This document shows positions 30,001 through 45,000 of a DNA stretch of 64,000 nt, piece after piece. Each line of letters begins with the position of its first letter. Positions within the stretch are counted from its first letter, which is position 1. The notes under the pieces are model-generated. The model had not been told where the DNA came from. It saw nothing but the letters and a program-made list of their open reading frames with translations, and ran no database searches. The stretch spans positions 10,272,359 to 10,336,358 of the forward strand of contig NC_092578.1 in the NCBI RefSeq assembly GCF_037975245.1, read 5' to 3'. Both the position numbers and the translations under genes were made by a program. The DNA comes from Apostichopus japonicus. Its lineage: Eukaryota > Echinodermata > Holothuroidea > Aspidochirotida > Stichopodidae.

Positions 30001-33000
30001 ACACCACAAACTCATAAAATAAACAAATTAACCAATGTGTCTGCATAATATTTGTCATTGTCAGATGTTTTTCTGTTGATTTGATAGTTGAGATCCCCAA
30101 ATTTGGAAACAAAGAGGTCACTCTAACCCTAATGTTATGGTATGACAGTACATCTCAAAGCTTTCAACAGAACAGTCACTGAATTTGATAATTACCTAGA
30201 GTGGTTGTACTCTCTTCAGTAGTTTCCTCTGTTGTAGTTGTCGAGGGAGCTTAAAGAGGAAAATGTAAAGTAATCAGTCATTCTCCAAATACTTCTTTTA
30301 ATACTCATCAAGACTCAAACTGTACAATATATATGATGTCTAAATCAGGGGGTAGCTCTGCAAACTCTAACCTGAAAAACTGCATAAATCATTCAAGCAG
30401 GGTATGTTTGCAACCAAACCACTATTGCTGTTCATGTGCAAGGCCAATATACATGATGAAATATCTTTTTGAATGAGTGACACAACAATATAGTCCATTT
30501 AACATCACAACATACATTATTAATTGCTAGGCTTAGTTCACTCTTCCACCAGATGATCGTAATATGTAATATAAATAGAAAAGTTACCAACCTCCAGTAG
30601 TTGTAGCTTCTGTGGTGGTTGTTGGAGTAGCTAAAAATTGAAAATGGGATTCAGATGTTTCTTAATAAAAATCTCATTATTTCCTTCTTCTTTGGGGTAT
30701 ATAGCATATCTATTAGTGTTGGCTAATTATAATGTAAATTGTTCCATTTGTGTATTACAATTCATGCTACTAAAACTGATGGGAAAACTCAGAAAAGCAA
30801 AGTGAACAACAGAAATTTTGTCTCAAAACATAAAGCAAGTCGTCTTTCCATGTAACTATGGCAATCATCTATGAATTAACCTATCAATAGTTAAATTCAG
30901 CTGTAATAACTCACCACAAATCTTCACAGTTATCATTTCTTCGTCGAGAGTAATGCCAGACACCAGTAATACGACTTTGTTTATAGCAAATGTTGGCAGC
31001 TTTTCTGTAATCGAGTCTGCCTGTCCAAATTCTACAGGAGTTTCACCATCATCATTTTTTATCAGCACATACTCAGAAGTGTCCGAACGCACCACCACAA
31101 CCTTTATGGTAGCACCCTCCGGGATGCCTTCTCTCAGGTTCAATGTCATCGGAATTCCACCTTCTCCAAGGTTCAAGGTGTATACTTCCACGTCTGTCAG
31201 AGTTTCAGAAACTGAGTCGGCTATCTCTTGGGCATCATCAGCAGCTACAGCACTCAACTGGCCGGTCACTACTTTGATGTTTGCTTCTTCGCAAGCTGTG
31301 GGGTCAAAAATTCAAAAATCATTTCATTTCAATCATCATAGCTCAATCATGTCTTAACAGAAAAAATACAGAAACAATTATATGGTGTAACCCCTTCCTT
31401 CAGCTAAACCATCCAGTCTAACTTTAATATGTTATATACACTTAGCAAGTTTTCATTATCTAAGATGGCTCAATTTCATCAGTCGTCCTCCGATATTCAC
31501 AGGAAAAGTTGCAATGTTTACTAAGTAGCAACTATCACCCAGAGACAATCTCACTTTAATTCATTACAAAGTAAACTTCCTTTCAACATCAGTCTCACCC
31601 TGACTAACACCACAAACTCATAAAATAAACAAATTAACCAATGTGTCTGCATAATATTTGTCATTGTCAGATGTTTTTCTGTTGATTTGATAGTTGAGAT
31701 CCACAAATTTGCAAACAAAGAGGTCACTCTAACCCTAAGGTTATGGTAAGACAGTACATCTCAAAGCTTTCAAGAGAACAGTCACTGAATTTGATAATTA
31801 CCTAGAGTGGTTGTACTCTCTTCAGTAGTTTCCTCTGTTGTAGTTGTCGAGGGAGCTTAAAGAGGAAAATGTAAAGTAATCAGTCATTCTCCAAAAACTT
31901 CTTCTAAAACTCAACAAGACTCTAAACTGTACAATATATATGATGTCTAAATCAGGGGGTAGCTCTGCAAACTCTAACCTGAAAAACTGCATAAATCATT
32001 CAAGCAGGGTATGTTTGCAACCAAACCACTATTGCTGTTCATGTGCAAGGCCAATATACATGATGACATATCTTCTTGAATGAGTGACACAACAATATAG
32101 TCCATTTAACATCACAACATACATTATTAATTGCTAGGCTTAGTTCACTCTTCCACCAGATGATCGTAATATGTAATATAAATAGAAAAGTTACCAACCT
32201 CCAGTAGTCGTAGCTTCTGTGGTGGTTGTTGGAGTAGCTAAAAATTGAAAATGGGATTCAGATGTTTCTTAATAAAAATCTCATTATTTCCTTCTTTTTT
32301 GGGGTATATAGCATATCTATTAGTGTTGGCTAATTATAATGTAAATTGTTCCATTTGTGTATTACAATTCATGATACTAAAACTGACGGGAAAAGTCAGA
32401 AAAGCAAAGTGAACAACAGAAATTTTGTCTCAAAACATAAAGCAAGTCGTCTTTCCATGTAACTATGGCAATCATCTATGAATTAACCTATCAATAGTTA
32501 AATTCAGCTGTAATAACTCACCACAAATCTTCACAGTTATCATTTCTTCGTCGAGAGTAATGCCAGACACCAGTAATACGACTTTGTTTATAGCAAATGT
32601 TGGCAGCTTTTCTGTAATCGAGTCTGCCTGTCCAAATTCTACAGGAGTTTCACCATCATCATTTTTTATCAGCACATACTCAGAAGTGTCCGAACGCACC
32701 ACCACAACCTTTATGGTAGCACCCTCCGGGATGCCTTCTCTCAGGTTCAATGTCATCGGAATTCCACCTTCTCCAAGGTTCAAGGTGTATACTTCCACGT
32801 CTGTCAGAGTTTCAGAAACTGAGTCGGCTATCTCTTGGGCATCATCAGCAGCTACAGCACTCAACTGGCCGGTCACTACTTTGATGTTTGCTTCTTCGCA
32901 AGCTGTGGGGTCAAAAATTCAAAAATCATTTCATTTCAATCATCATAGTTCAATCATGTCTTAACAGAAAAAATACAGAAACAATCATATGGTGTAACCC

Positions 33001-36000
33001 TACCTTCAGCTAAACCATCCAGTCTAACTTACGTTATATACACTTAGCAAGTTTTCATTATCTAAGATGGCTCAATTTCATCAGTCGTCCTCCGATATTC
33101 ACAGGAAAAGTTGCAATGTTTACTAAGTAGCAACTATCACCCAGAGACAATCTCACTTTAATTCATTACAAAGTATAAACTTCCTTTCAACATCAGTCTC
33201 ACCCTGACTAACACCACAAACTCATAAAATAAACAAATTAACCAATGTGTCTGCATAATATTTGTCATTGTCAGATGTTTTTCTGTTGATTTGATAGTTG
33301 AGATCCACAAATTTGGAAACAAAGAGGTCACTCTAATCCTAATGTTATGGTATGACAGTACATCTCAAAGCTTTCAACAGAACAGTGACTGAATTTGATA
33401 ATTACCTAGAGTGGTTGTACTCTCTTCAGTAGTTTCCTCTGTTGTAGTTGTCGAAGGAGCTTAAAGGGGAAAATGTAAAGTAATCAGTCATTCCCCAAAT
33501 ACTTCTTCTAATACTCAACAAGACTCTAGGCTGTACAATATATATGATGTCTAAATCAGGGGGTAGCTCTGCAAACTCTAACCTGAAAAACTGCATAAAT
33601 CATTCAAGCAGGGTATGTTTGCAACCAAACCACTATTGCTGTTCACGTGCAAGGCCAATATACATGATGAAATATCTTTTTGAATGAGTGACACAACAAT
33701 ATAGTCCATTTAACATCACAACATACATTATTAATTGCTAGGCTTAGTTCACTCTTCCACCAGATGATCGTAATATGTAATATAAATAGAAAAGTTACCA
33801 ACCTCCAGTAGTTGTAGCTTCTGTGGTGGTTGTTGGAGTAGCTAAAAATTGAAAATGGGATTCAGATGTTTCTTAATAAAAATCTCATTATTTCCTTCTT
33901 CTTTGGGGTATATAGCATATCTATTAGTGTTGGCTAATTATAATGTAAATTGTTCCATTTGTGTATTACAATTCATGCTACTAAAACTGATGGGAAAACT
34001 CAGAAAAGCAAAGTGAACAACAGAAATTTTGTCTCAAAACATAAAGCAAGTCGTCTTTCCATGTAACTATGGCAATCATCTATGAATTAACCTATCAATA
34101 GTTAAATTCAGCTGTAATAACTCACCACAAATCTTCACAGTTATCATTTCTTCGTCGAGAGTAATGCCAGACACCAGTAATACGACTTTGTTTATAGCAA
34201 ATGTTGGCAGCTTTTCTGTAATCGAGTCTGCCTGTCCAAATTCTACAGGAGTTTCACCATCATCATTTTTGATCAGCACATACTCAGAAGTGTCCGAACG
34301 CACCACCACAACCTTTATGGTAGCACCGTCTGGGATGCCTTCTCTCAGGTTCAATGTCATCGGAATTCCACCTTCTCCAAGGTTCAAGGTGTATACTTCC
34401 ACGTCTGTCAGAGTTTCAGAAACTGAGTCGGCTATCTCTTGGGCATCATCAGCAGCTACAGCACTCAACTGGCCGGTCACTACTTTGATGTTTGCTTCTT
34501 CGCAAGCTGTGGGGTCAAAAATTCAAAAATCATTTCATTTCAATCATCATAGTTCAATCATGTCTTAACAGAAAAAATACAGAAACAATCATATGGTGTA
34601 ACCCTACCTTCAGCTAAACCATCCAGTCTAACCTACGTTATATACACTTAGCAAGTTTTCATTATCTAAGATGGCTCAATTTCATCAGTCGTCCTCCGAT
34701 ATTCACAGGAAAAGTTGCAATCTTTACTAAGTAGCAACTATCACCCAGAGACAATCTCACTTTAATTCATTACAAAGTATAAACTTCCTTTCAACATCAG
34801 TCTCACCCTGACTAACACCACAAACTCATAAAATAAACAAATTAACCAATGTGTCTGCATAATATTTGTCATTTTCAGATGTTTTTCTGATGATTTGATA
34901 GTTGAGATCCCCAAATTTGCAAACAAAGAGGTCACTCTAACCCTAAGGTTATGGTATGACAGTACATCTCAAAGCTTTCAAGAGAACAGTCACTGAATTT
35001 GATAATTACCTAGAGTGGTTGTACTCTCTTCAGTAGTTTCCTCTGTTGTAGTTGTCGAGGGAGCTTAAAGAGGAAAATGTAAAGTAATCAGTCATTCTCC
35101 AAATACTTATTTTAATACTCAACAAGACTCTACTACGTTGTACAATATATATGTCGAAATCAGGGGGTAGCTCTGCAAACTTTAACCTGAAAACCTGCAG
35201 AAATCATTCAAGCAGGGGGTATGTTTGCAAACAAACCTCTACTGCTGTTCATGTGCAAGGCCAATATACATGATGACATATCTTCTTGAATAAGTAACAC
35301 AATAATATAGTTCATTTAACCTCATAAACTGCTAAGCTTAGTTCCCTCTTCCACCAGATGTACCTGCAGAGCAAGCCTCCTTTCAACATAGGAATCAGTG
35401 GCAGATCTTCTTTTTCATTATCTTGTAATAGTAATGCATCTTCTAGATGACATAATACTCCCAACAGCTACAGCATCTATGGTGTTATTGCACTCCCTAC
35501 TTCAGTCAATCACATTTTATGCCCCTTATGTATCTACTGCCAAAATCCTCAGTTTCACATTGCTCAATTGATTATCATCCTTTCACATCCAAAATCTTCA
35601 AACTTAGAATAAAAGTTTCTGTAATTAAAGATAATAACAGTACTGCATTTGCTTCCAACAAGTTCAATCTGCAAGAAACTTTGGTACCAAATCCAAAACT
35701 TTGACACAATCAATTGCAGTGGATATGGATCGTAATATGTCATATGAATAGAAAAAGTTACCAACCTCCAGTAGTCGTAGCTTCTGTGGTGGTTGCTAAA
35801 AGTTAAAATGGGATTCAGGTGTTATATAATAAAATCTCATAATTTCCTTCTTCTTTGGGGTATATAGCGTATCTATTAGTGTTCACTGATAATAATGTAA
35901 ACTGTTACATTTGTGTATTACATTTCATGCTACTAAAACTGAGGGGAAAACTCAGAAAAGCAAAGTGAACAACAGAAATATTGTCTCAAAACATAAAGCA

Positions 36001-39000
36001 AGTCGTCTTTCCATGTAACTATGGCAATCATCTATGAATTAAACTATCATTAGTTAAAGCTCAGATGTAATAACTCACCACAAATCTTCACGGTTATCAT
36101 TTCTTCGCCGAGAGTAATGCCAGACACCAGTAATACGACTTTGTTTATAGCAAATGTTGGCAGCTTTTCTGTAATCGAGTCTGCCTGTCCAAATTCTACA
36201 GGAGTTTCCCCATCATCATTTTTGATCAGCACATACTCAGAAGTGTCCGAACGCACCACCACAACCTTTATGGTAGCACCCTCCGGGATGCCTTCTCTCA
36301 GGTTCAATGTCATCGGAATTCCATCTTCTCCAAGGTTCAAGGTGTATACTTCCACGTCTGTCAGAGTTTCAGAAACTGAGTCGGCTATCTCTTGGGCATC
36401 ATCAGCACCTACAGCACTCAACTGGCCGGTCACTACTTTGATGTTTGCTTCTTCGCAAGCTGTGGGGTCAAAAATTCAAAAATCATTTCATTTCAATCAC
36501 AATAGTTCAATCATGTATTAACAGAAACAATCATATGGTGTAACCCTACCTTCAGCTAAACCATCCAGTCTAACTTACGTTATATACCCTTAGCAAGTTT
36601 TCATTATCTAAGATGGCTCAATTTCATCAGTCGTCCTCCGATATTCACAGGAAAAGTTGCAATGTTTACTAAGTAGCAACTATCACCCAGAGACAATCTC
36701 ACTTTAATTCATTACAAAGTATAAACTTCCTTTCAACATCAGTCTCACCCTGACTAACACCACAAACTCATAAAATAAACAAATTAACCAATGTGTCTGC
36801 ATAATATTTGTCATTGTCAGATGTTTTTCTGTTGATTTGATAGTTGAGATCCCCAAATTTGCAAACAAAGAGGTCACTCTAACCCTAAGGTTATGTTATG
36901 ACAGTACATCTCAAAGCTTTCAAGAGAACAGTCACTGAATTTGATAATTACCTAGAGTGGTTGTACTCTCTTCAGTAGTTTCCTCTGTTGTAGTTGTCGA
37001 GGGAGCTTAAAGAGGAAAATGTAAAGTAATCAGTCATTCTCCAAAAACTTCTTCTAAAACTCAACAAGACTCAAAACTGTACAATATATATGATGTCTAA
37101 ATCAGGGGGTAGCTCTGCACACTCTAACCTGAAAAACTGCATAAATCATTCAAGCAGGGTATGTTTGCAACCAAACCACTATTGCTGTTCATGTGCAAGG
37201 CCAATATACATGATGACATATCTTCTTGAATGAGTGACACAACAATATAGTCCATTTAACATCACAACATACATTATTAATTGCTAGGCTTAGTTCACTC
37301 TTCCACCAGATGATCGTAATATGTAATATAAATAGAAAAGTTACCAACCTCCAGTAGTCGTAGCTTCTGTGGTGGTTGTTGGAGTAGCTAAAAATTGAAA
37401 ATGGGATTCAGATGTTTCTTAATAAAAATCTCATTATTTCCTTCTTTTTTGGGGTATATAGCATATCTATTAGTGTTGGCTAATTATAATGGAAATTGTT
37501 CCATTTGTGTATTACAATTCATGATACTAAAACTGACGGGAAAAGTCAGAAAAGCAAAGTGAACAACAGAAATTTTGTCTCAAAACATAAAGCAAGTCGT
37601 CTTTCCATGTAACTATGGCAATCATCTATGAATTAACCTATCAATAGTTAAATTCAAATGTAATAACTCACCACAAATCTTCACAGTTATCATTTCTTCG
37701 TCGAGAGTAATGCCAGACACCAGTAATACGACTTTGTTTATAGCAAATGTTGGCAGCTTTTCTGTAATCGAGTCTGCCTGTCCAAATTCTACAGGAGTTT
37801 CACCATCATCATTTTTTATCAGCACATACTCAGAAGTGTCCGAACGCACCACCACAACCTTTATGGTAACACCCTCCGGGATGCCTTCTCTCAGGTTCAA
37901 TGTCATCGGAATTCCACCTTCTCCAAGGTTCAAGGTGTATACTTCCACGTCTGTCAGAGTTTCAGAAACTGAGTCGGCTATCTCTTGGGCATCATCAGCA
38001 GCTACAGCACTCAACTGGCCGGTCACTACTTTGATGTTTGCTTCTTCGCAAGCTGTGGGGTCAAAAATTCAAAAATCATTTCATTTCAATCATCATAGTT
38101 CAATCATGTCTTAACAGAAAAAATACAGAAACAATCATATGGTGTAACCCTACCTTCAGCTAAACCATCCAGTCTAACTTTAATATGTTATATACACTTA
38201 GCAAGTTTTCATTATCTAAGATGGCTCAATTTCATCAGTCGTCCTCCGATATTCACAGGAAAAGTTGCAATGTTTACTAAGTAGCAACTATCACCCAGAG
38301 ACAATCTCACTTTAATTCATTACAAAGTAAACTTCCTTTCAACATCAGTCTCACCCTGACTAACACCACAAACTCATAAAATAAACAAATTAACCAATGT
38401 GTCTGCATAATATTTGTCATTGTCAGATGTTTTTCTGTTGATTTGATAGTTGAGATCCCCAAATTTGGAAACAAAGAGGTCACTCTAACCCTAATGTTAT
38501 GGTATGACAGTACATCTCAAAGCTTTCAACAGAACAGTGACTGAATTTGATAATTACCTAGAGTGGTTGTACTCTCTTCAGTAGTTTCCTCTGTGGTAGT
38601 TGTCGAAGGAGCTTAAAGAGGAAAATGTAAAGTAATCAGTCATTCTCCAAATACTTCTTCTAATACTCAACAAGACTCTAAACTGTACAATATATATGAT
38701 GTCTAAATCAGGGGGTAGCTCTGCAAACTCTAACCTGAAAAACTGCATAAATCATTCAAGCAGGGTATGTTTGCAACCAAACCACTATTGCTGTTCATGT
38801 GCAAGGCCAATATACATGATGACATATCTTCTTGAATGAGTGACACGACAATATAGTCCATTTAACATGACAACATACATTATTAATTGCTAGGCTTAGT
38901 TCACTCTTCCACCAGATCATCGTAATATGTAATATAAATAGAAAAGTTACCAACCTCCAGTAGTCGTAGCTTCTGTGGTGGTTGTTGGAGTAGCTAAAAA

Positions 39001-42000
39001 TTGAAAATGGGATTCAGATGTTTCTTAATAAAAATCTCATTATTTCCTTCTTCTTTGGGGTATATAGCATATCTATTAGTGTTGGCTAATTATAATGTAA
39101 ATTGTTCCATTTGTGTATTACAATTCATGCTACTAAAACTGACGGGAAAACTCAGAAAAGCAAAGTGAACAACAGAAATTTTGTCTCAAAACATAAAGCA
39201 AGTCGTCTTTCCATGTAACTATGGCAATCATCATCTATGAATTAACCTATCAATAGTTAAATTCAGCTGTAATAACTCACCACAAATCTTCACGGTTATC
39301 ATTTCTTCGTCGAGAGTAATGCCAGACACCAGTAATACGACTTTGTTTATAGCAAATGTGGGCAGCTTTTCTGTAATCGAGTCTGCCTGTCCAAATTCTA
39401 CAGGAGTTTCCCCATCATCATTTTTGATCAGCACATACTCAGAAGTGTCCGAACGCACCACCACAACCTTTATGGTAGCACCCTCCGGGATGCCTTCTCT
39501 CAGGTTCAATGTCATCGGAATTCCACCTTCTCCAAGGTTCAAGGTGTATACTTCCACGTCTGTCAGAGTTTCAGAAACTGAGTCGGCTATCTCTTGGGCA
39601 TCATCAGCAGCTACAGCACTCAACTGGCCGGTCACTACTTTGATGTTTGCTTCTTCGCAAGCTGTGGGGTCAAAAATTACAAAAATCATTTCATTTCAAT
39701 CATCATAGTTCAATCATGTCTTAACAGAAACAATCATATGGTGTAACCCTACCTTCAGCTAAACCATCCAGTCTAACTTACGTTATATACCCTTTAGCAA
39801 GTTTTCATTATCTAAGATGGCTCAATTTCATCAGTCGTCCTCCGATATTCACAGGAAAAGTTGCAATGTTTACTAAGTAGCAACTATCACCCAGAGACAA
39901 TCTCACTTTAATTCATTACAAAGTATAAACTTCCTTTCAACATCAGTCTCACCCTGACTAACACCACAAACTCATAAAATAAACAAATTAACCAATGTGT
40001 CTGCATAATATTTGTCATTGTCAGATGTTTTTCTGTTGATTTGATAGTTGAGATCCCCAAATTTGCAAACAAAGAGGTCACTCTAACCCTAAGGTTATGT
40101 TATGACAGTACATCTCAAAGCTTTCAAGAGAACAGTCACTGAATTTGATAATTACCTAGAGTGGTTGTACTCTCTTCAGTAGTTTCCTCTGTTGTAGTTG
40201 TCGAGGGAGCTTAAAGAGGAAAATGTAAAGTAATCAGTCATTCTCCAAAAACTTCTTCTAAAACTCAACAAGACTCAAAACTGTACAATATATATGATGT
40301 CTAAATCAGGGGGTAGCTCTGCACACTCTAACCTGAAAAACTGCATAAATCATTCAAGCAGGGTATGTTTGCAACCAAACCACTATTGCTGTTCATGTGC
40401 AAGGCCAATATACATGATGACATATCTTCTTGAATGAGTGACACAACAATATAGTCCATTTAACATCACAACATACATTATTAATTGCTAGGCTTAGTTC
40501 ACTCTTCCACCAGATCATCGTAATATGTAATATAAATAGAAAAGTTACCAACCTCCAGTAGTCGTAGCTTCTGTGGTGGTTGTTGGAGTAGCTAAAAATT
40601 GAAAATGGGATTCAGATGTTTCTTAATAAAAATCTCATTATTTCCTTCTTTTTTGGGGTATATAGCATATCTATTAGTGTTGGCTAATTATAATGGAAAT
40701 TGTTCCATTTGTGTATTACAATTCATGATACTAAAACTGACGGGAAAAGTCAGAAAAGCAAAGTGAACAACAGAAATTTTGTCTCAAAACATAAAGCAAG
40801 TCGTCTTTCCATGTAACTATGGCAATCATCTATGAATTAACCTATCAATAGTTAAATTCAAATGTAATAACTCACCACAAATCTTCACAGTTATCATTTC
40901 TTCGTCGAGAGTAATGCCAGACACCAGTAATACGACTTTGTTTATAGCAAATGTTGGCAGCTTTTCTGTAATCGAGTCTGCCTGTCCAAATTCTACAGGA
41001 GTTTCACCATCATCATTTTTTATCAGCACATACTCAGAAGTGTCCGAACGCACCACCACAACCTTTATGGTAACACCCTCCGGGATGCCTTCTCTCAGGT
41101 TCAATGTCATCGGAATTCCACCTTCTCCAAGGTTCAAGGTGTATACTTCCACGTCTGTCAGAGTTTCAGAAACTGAGTCGGCTATCTCTTGGGCATCATC
41201 AGCAGCTACAGCACTCAACTGGCCGGTCACTACTTTGATGTTTGCTTCTTCGCAAGCTGTGGGGTCAAAAATTCAAAAATCATTTCATTTCAATCATCAT
41301 AGTTCAATCATGTCTTAACAGAAAAAATACAGAAACAATCATATGGTGTAACCCTACCTTCAGCTAAACCATCCAGTCTAACTTTAATATGTTATATACA
41401 CTTAGCAAGTTTTCATTATCTAAGATGGCTCAATTTCATCAGTCGTCCTCCGATATTCACAGGAAAAGTTGCAATGTTTACTAAGTAGCAACTATCACCC
41501 AGAGACAATCTCACTTTAATTCATTACAAAGTAAACTTCCTTTCAACATCAGTCTCACCCTGACTAACACCACAAACTCATAAAATAAACAAATTAACCA
41601 ATGTGTCTGCATAATATTTGTCATTGTCAGATGTTTTTCTGTTGATTTGATAGTTGAGATCCCCAAATTTGGAAACAAAGAGGTCACTCTAACCCTAATG
41701 TTATGGTATGACAGTACATCTCAAAGCTTTCAACAGAACAGTGACTGAATTTGATAATTACCTAGAGTGGTTGTACTCTCTTCAGTAGTTTCCTCTGTGG
41801 TAGTTGTCGAAGGAGCTTAAAGAGGAAAATGTAAAGTAATCAGTCATTCTCCAAATACTTCTTCTAATACTCAACAAGACTCTAAACTGTACAATATATA
41901 TGATGTCTAAATCAGGGGGTAGCTCTGCAAACTCTAACCTGAAAAACTGCATAAATCATTCAAGCAGGGTATGTTTGCAACCAAACCACTATTGCTGTTC

Positions 42001-45000
42001 ATGTGCAAGGCCAATATACATGATGACATATCTTCTTGAATGAGTGACACGACAATATAGTCCATTTAACATGACAACATACATTATTAATTGCTAGGCT
42101 TAGTTCACTCTTCCACCAGATCATCGTAATATGTAATATAAATAGAAAAGTTACCAACCTCCAGTAGTCGTAGCTTCTGTGGTGGTTGTTGGAGTAGCTA
42201 AAAATTGAAAATGGGATTCAGATGTTTCTTAATAAAAATCTCATTATTTCCTTCTTCTTTGGGGTATATAGCATATCTATTAGTGTTGGCTAATTATAAT
42301 GTAAATTGTTCCATTTGTGTATTACAATTCATGCTACTAAAACTGACGGGAAAACTCAGAAAAGCAAAGTGAACAACAGAAATTTTGTCTCAAAACATAA
42401 AGCAAGTCGTCTTTCCATGTAACTATGGCAATCATCATCTATGAATTAACCTATCAATAGTTAAATTCAGCTGTAATAACTCACCACAAATCTTCACGGT
42501 TATCATTTCTTCGTCGAGAGTAATGCCAGACACCAGTAATACGACTTTGTTTATAGCAAATGTGGGCAGCTTTTCTGTAATCGAGTCTGCCTGTCCAAAT
42601 TCTACAGGAGTTTCCCCATCATCATTTTTGATCAGCACATACTCAGAAGTGTCCGAACGCACCACCACAACCTTTATGGTAGCACCCTCCGGGATGCCTT
42701 CTCTCAGGTTCAATGTCATCGGAATTCCACCTTCTCCAAGGTTCAAGGTGTATACTTCCACGTCTGTCAGAGTTTCAGAAACTGAGTCGGCTATCTCTTG
42801 GGCATCATCAGCAGCTACAGCACTCAACTGGCCGGTCACTACTTTGATGTTTGCTTCTTCGCAAGCTGTGGGGTCAAAAATTACAAAAATCATTTCATTT
42901 CAATCATCATAGTTCAATCATGTCTTAACAGAAACAATCATATGGTGTAACCCTACCTTCAGCTAAACCATCCAGTCTAACTTACGTTATATACCCTTTA
43001 GCAAGTTTTCATTATCTAAGATGGCTCAATTTCATCAGTCGTCCTCCGATATTCACAGGAAAAGTTGCAATGTTTACTAAGTAGCAACTATCACCCAGAG
43101 ACAATCTCACTTTAATTCATTACAAAGTATAAACTTCCTTTCAACATCAGTCTCACCCTGACTAACACCACAAACTCATAAAATAAACAAATTAACCAAT
43201 GTGTCTGCATAATATTTGTCATTGTCAGATGTTTTTCTGTTGATTTGATAGTTGAGATCCCCAAATTTGCAAACAAAGAGGTCACTCTAACCCTAAGGTT
43301 ATGGTATGACATTACATCTCAAAGCTTTCAACAGAACAGTGACTGAATTTGATAATTACCTAGAGTGGTTGTACTCTCTTCAGTAGTTTCCTCTGTTGTA
43401 GTTGTCGAGGGAGCTTAAAGAGGAAAATGTAAAGTAATCAGTCATTCTCCAAAAACTTCTTCTAAAACTCAACAAGACTCAAAACTGTACAATATATATG
43501 ATGTCTAAATCAGGGGGTAGCTCTGCAAACTCTAACCTGAAAAACTGCATAAATCATTCAAGCAGGGTATGTTTGCAACCAAACCACTATTGCTGTTCAT
43601 GTGCAAGGCCAATATACATGATGACATATCTTCTTGAATGAGTGACACAACAATATAGTCCATTTAACATCACAACATACATTATTAATTGCTAGGCTTA
43701 GTTCACTCTTCCACCAGATGATCGTAATATGTAATATAAATAGAAAAGTTACCAACCTCCAGTAGTCGTAGCTTCTGTGGTGGTTGTTGGAGTAGCTAAA
43801 AATTGAAAATGGGATTCAGATGTTTCTTAATAAAAATCTCATTATTTCCTTCTTTTTTGGGGTATATAGCATATCTATTAGTGTTGGCTAATTATAATGT
43901 AAATTGTTCCATTTGTGTATTACAATTCATGCTACTAAAACTGACGGGAAAAGTCAGAAAAGCAAAGTGAACAACAGAAATTTTGTCTCAAAACATAAAG
44001 CAAGTCGTCTTTCCATGTAACTATGGCAATCATCTATGAATTAACCTATCAATAGTTAAATTCAGCTGTAATAACTCACCACAAATCTTCACAGTTATCA
44101 TTTCTTCGTCGAGAGTAATGCCAGACACCAGTAATACGACTTTGTTTATAGCAAATGTTGGCAGCTTTTCTGTAATCGAGTCTGCCTGTCCAAATTCTAC
44201 AGGAGTTTCACCATCATCATTTTTGATCAGCACATACTCAGAAGTGTCCGAACGCACCACCACAACCTTTATGGTAGCACCCTCCGGGATGCCTTCTCTC
44301 AGGTTCAATGTCATCGGAATTCCACCTTCTCCAAGGTTCAAGGTGTATACTTCCACGTCTGTCAGAGTTTCAGAAACTGAGTCGGCTATCTCTTGGGCAT
44401 CATCAGCAGCTACAGCACTCAACTGGCCGGTCACTACTTTGATGTTTGCTTCTTCGCAAGCTGTGGGGTCAAAAATTCAAAAATCATTTCATTTCAATCA
44501 TCATAGTTCAATCATGTCTTAACAGAAAAAATACAGAAACAATCATATGGTGTAACCCTACCTTCAGCTAAACCATCCAGTCTCACTTACGTTATATACA
44601 CTTAGCAAGTTTTCATTATCTAAGATGGCTCAATTTCATCAGTCGTCCTCCGATATTCACAGGAAAAGTTGCAATGTTTACTAAGTAGCAACTATCACCC
44701 AGAGACAATCTCACTTAATTCATTACAAAGTATAAACTTCCTTTCAACATCAGTCTCACCCTGACTAACACCACAAACTCATAAAATAAACAAATTAACC
44801 AATGTGTCTGCATAATATTTGTCATTGTCAGATGTTTTTCTGTTGATTTGATAGTTGAGATCCCCAAATTTGGAAACAAAGAGGTCACTCTAACCCTAAT
44901 GTTATGGTATGACAGTACATCTCAAAGCTTTCAACAGAACAGTCACTGAATTTGATAATTACCTAGAGTGGTTGTACTCTCTTCAGTAGTTTCCTCTGTT

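Larger units (their letters stand above)
18299..31801. repeat. Tandem four-unit block, offset 6741 bp
   Basis: U11-U14 (18299-25039) correspond to U15-U18 (25040-31801). Offsets of D and B exons are 6741 bp for the first pairs, with drift of a few bases later. Private markers (Gly18, Val62, the ATC gain) recur in the same order. Confidence 0.75.
25040..43359. repeat. Nested blocks: 9.97 kb offset plus a 3204-bp two-unit duplication
   Basis: U21-U23 repeat U15-U17 at 9969-9970 bp. U24-U25 (40156-43359) then repeat U22-U23 (36952-40155) at exactly 3204 bp, including the Val62 and ATC markers. Confidence 0.75.
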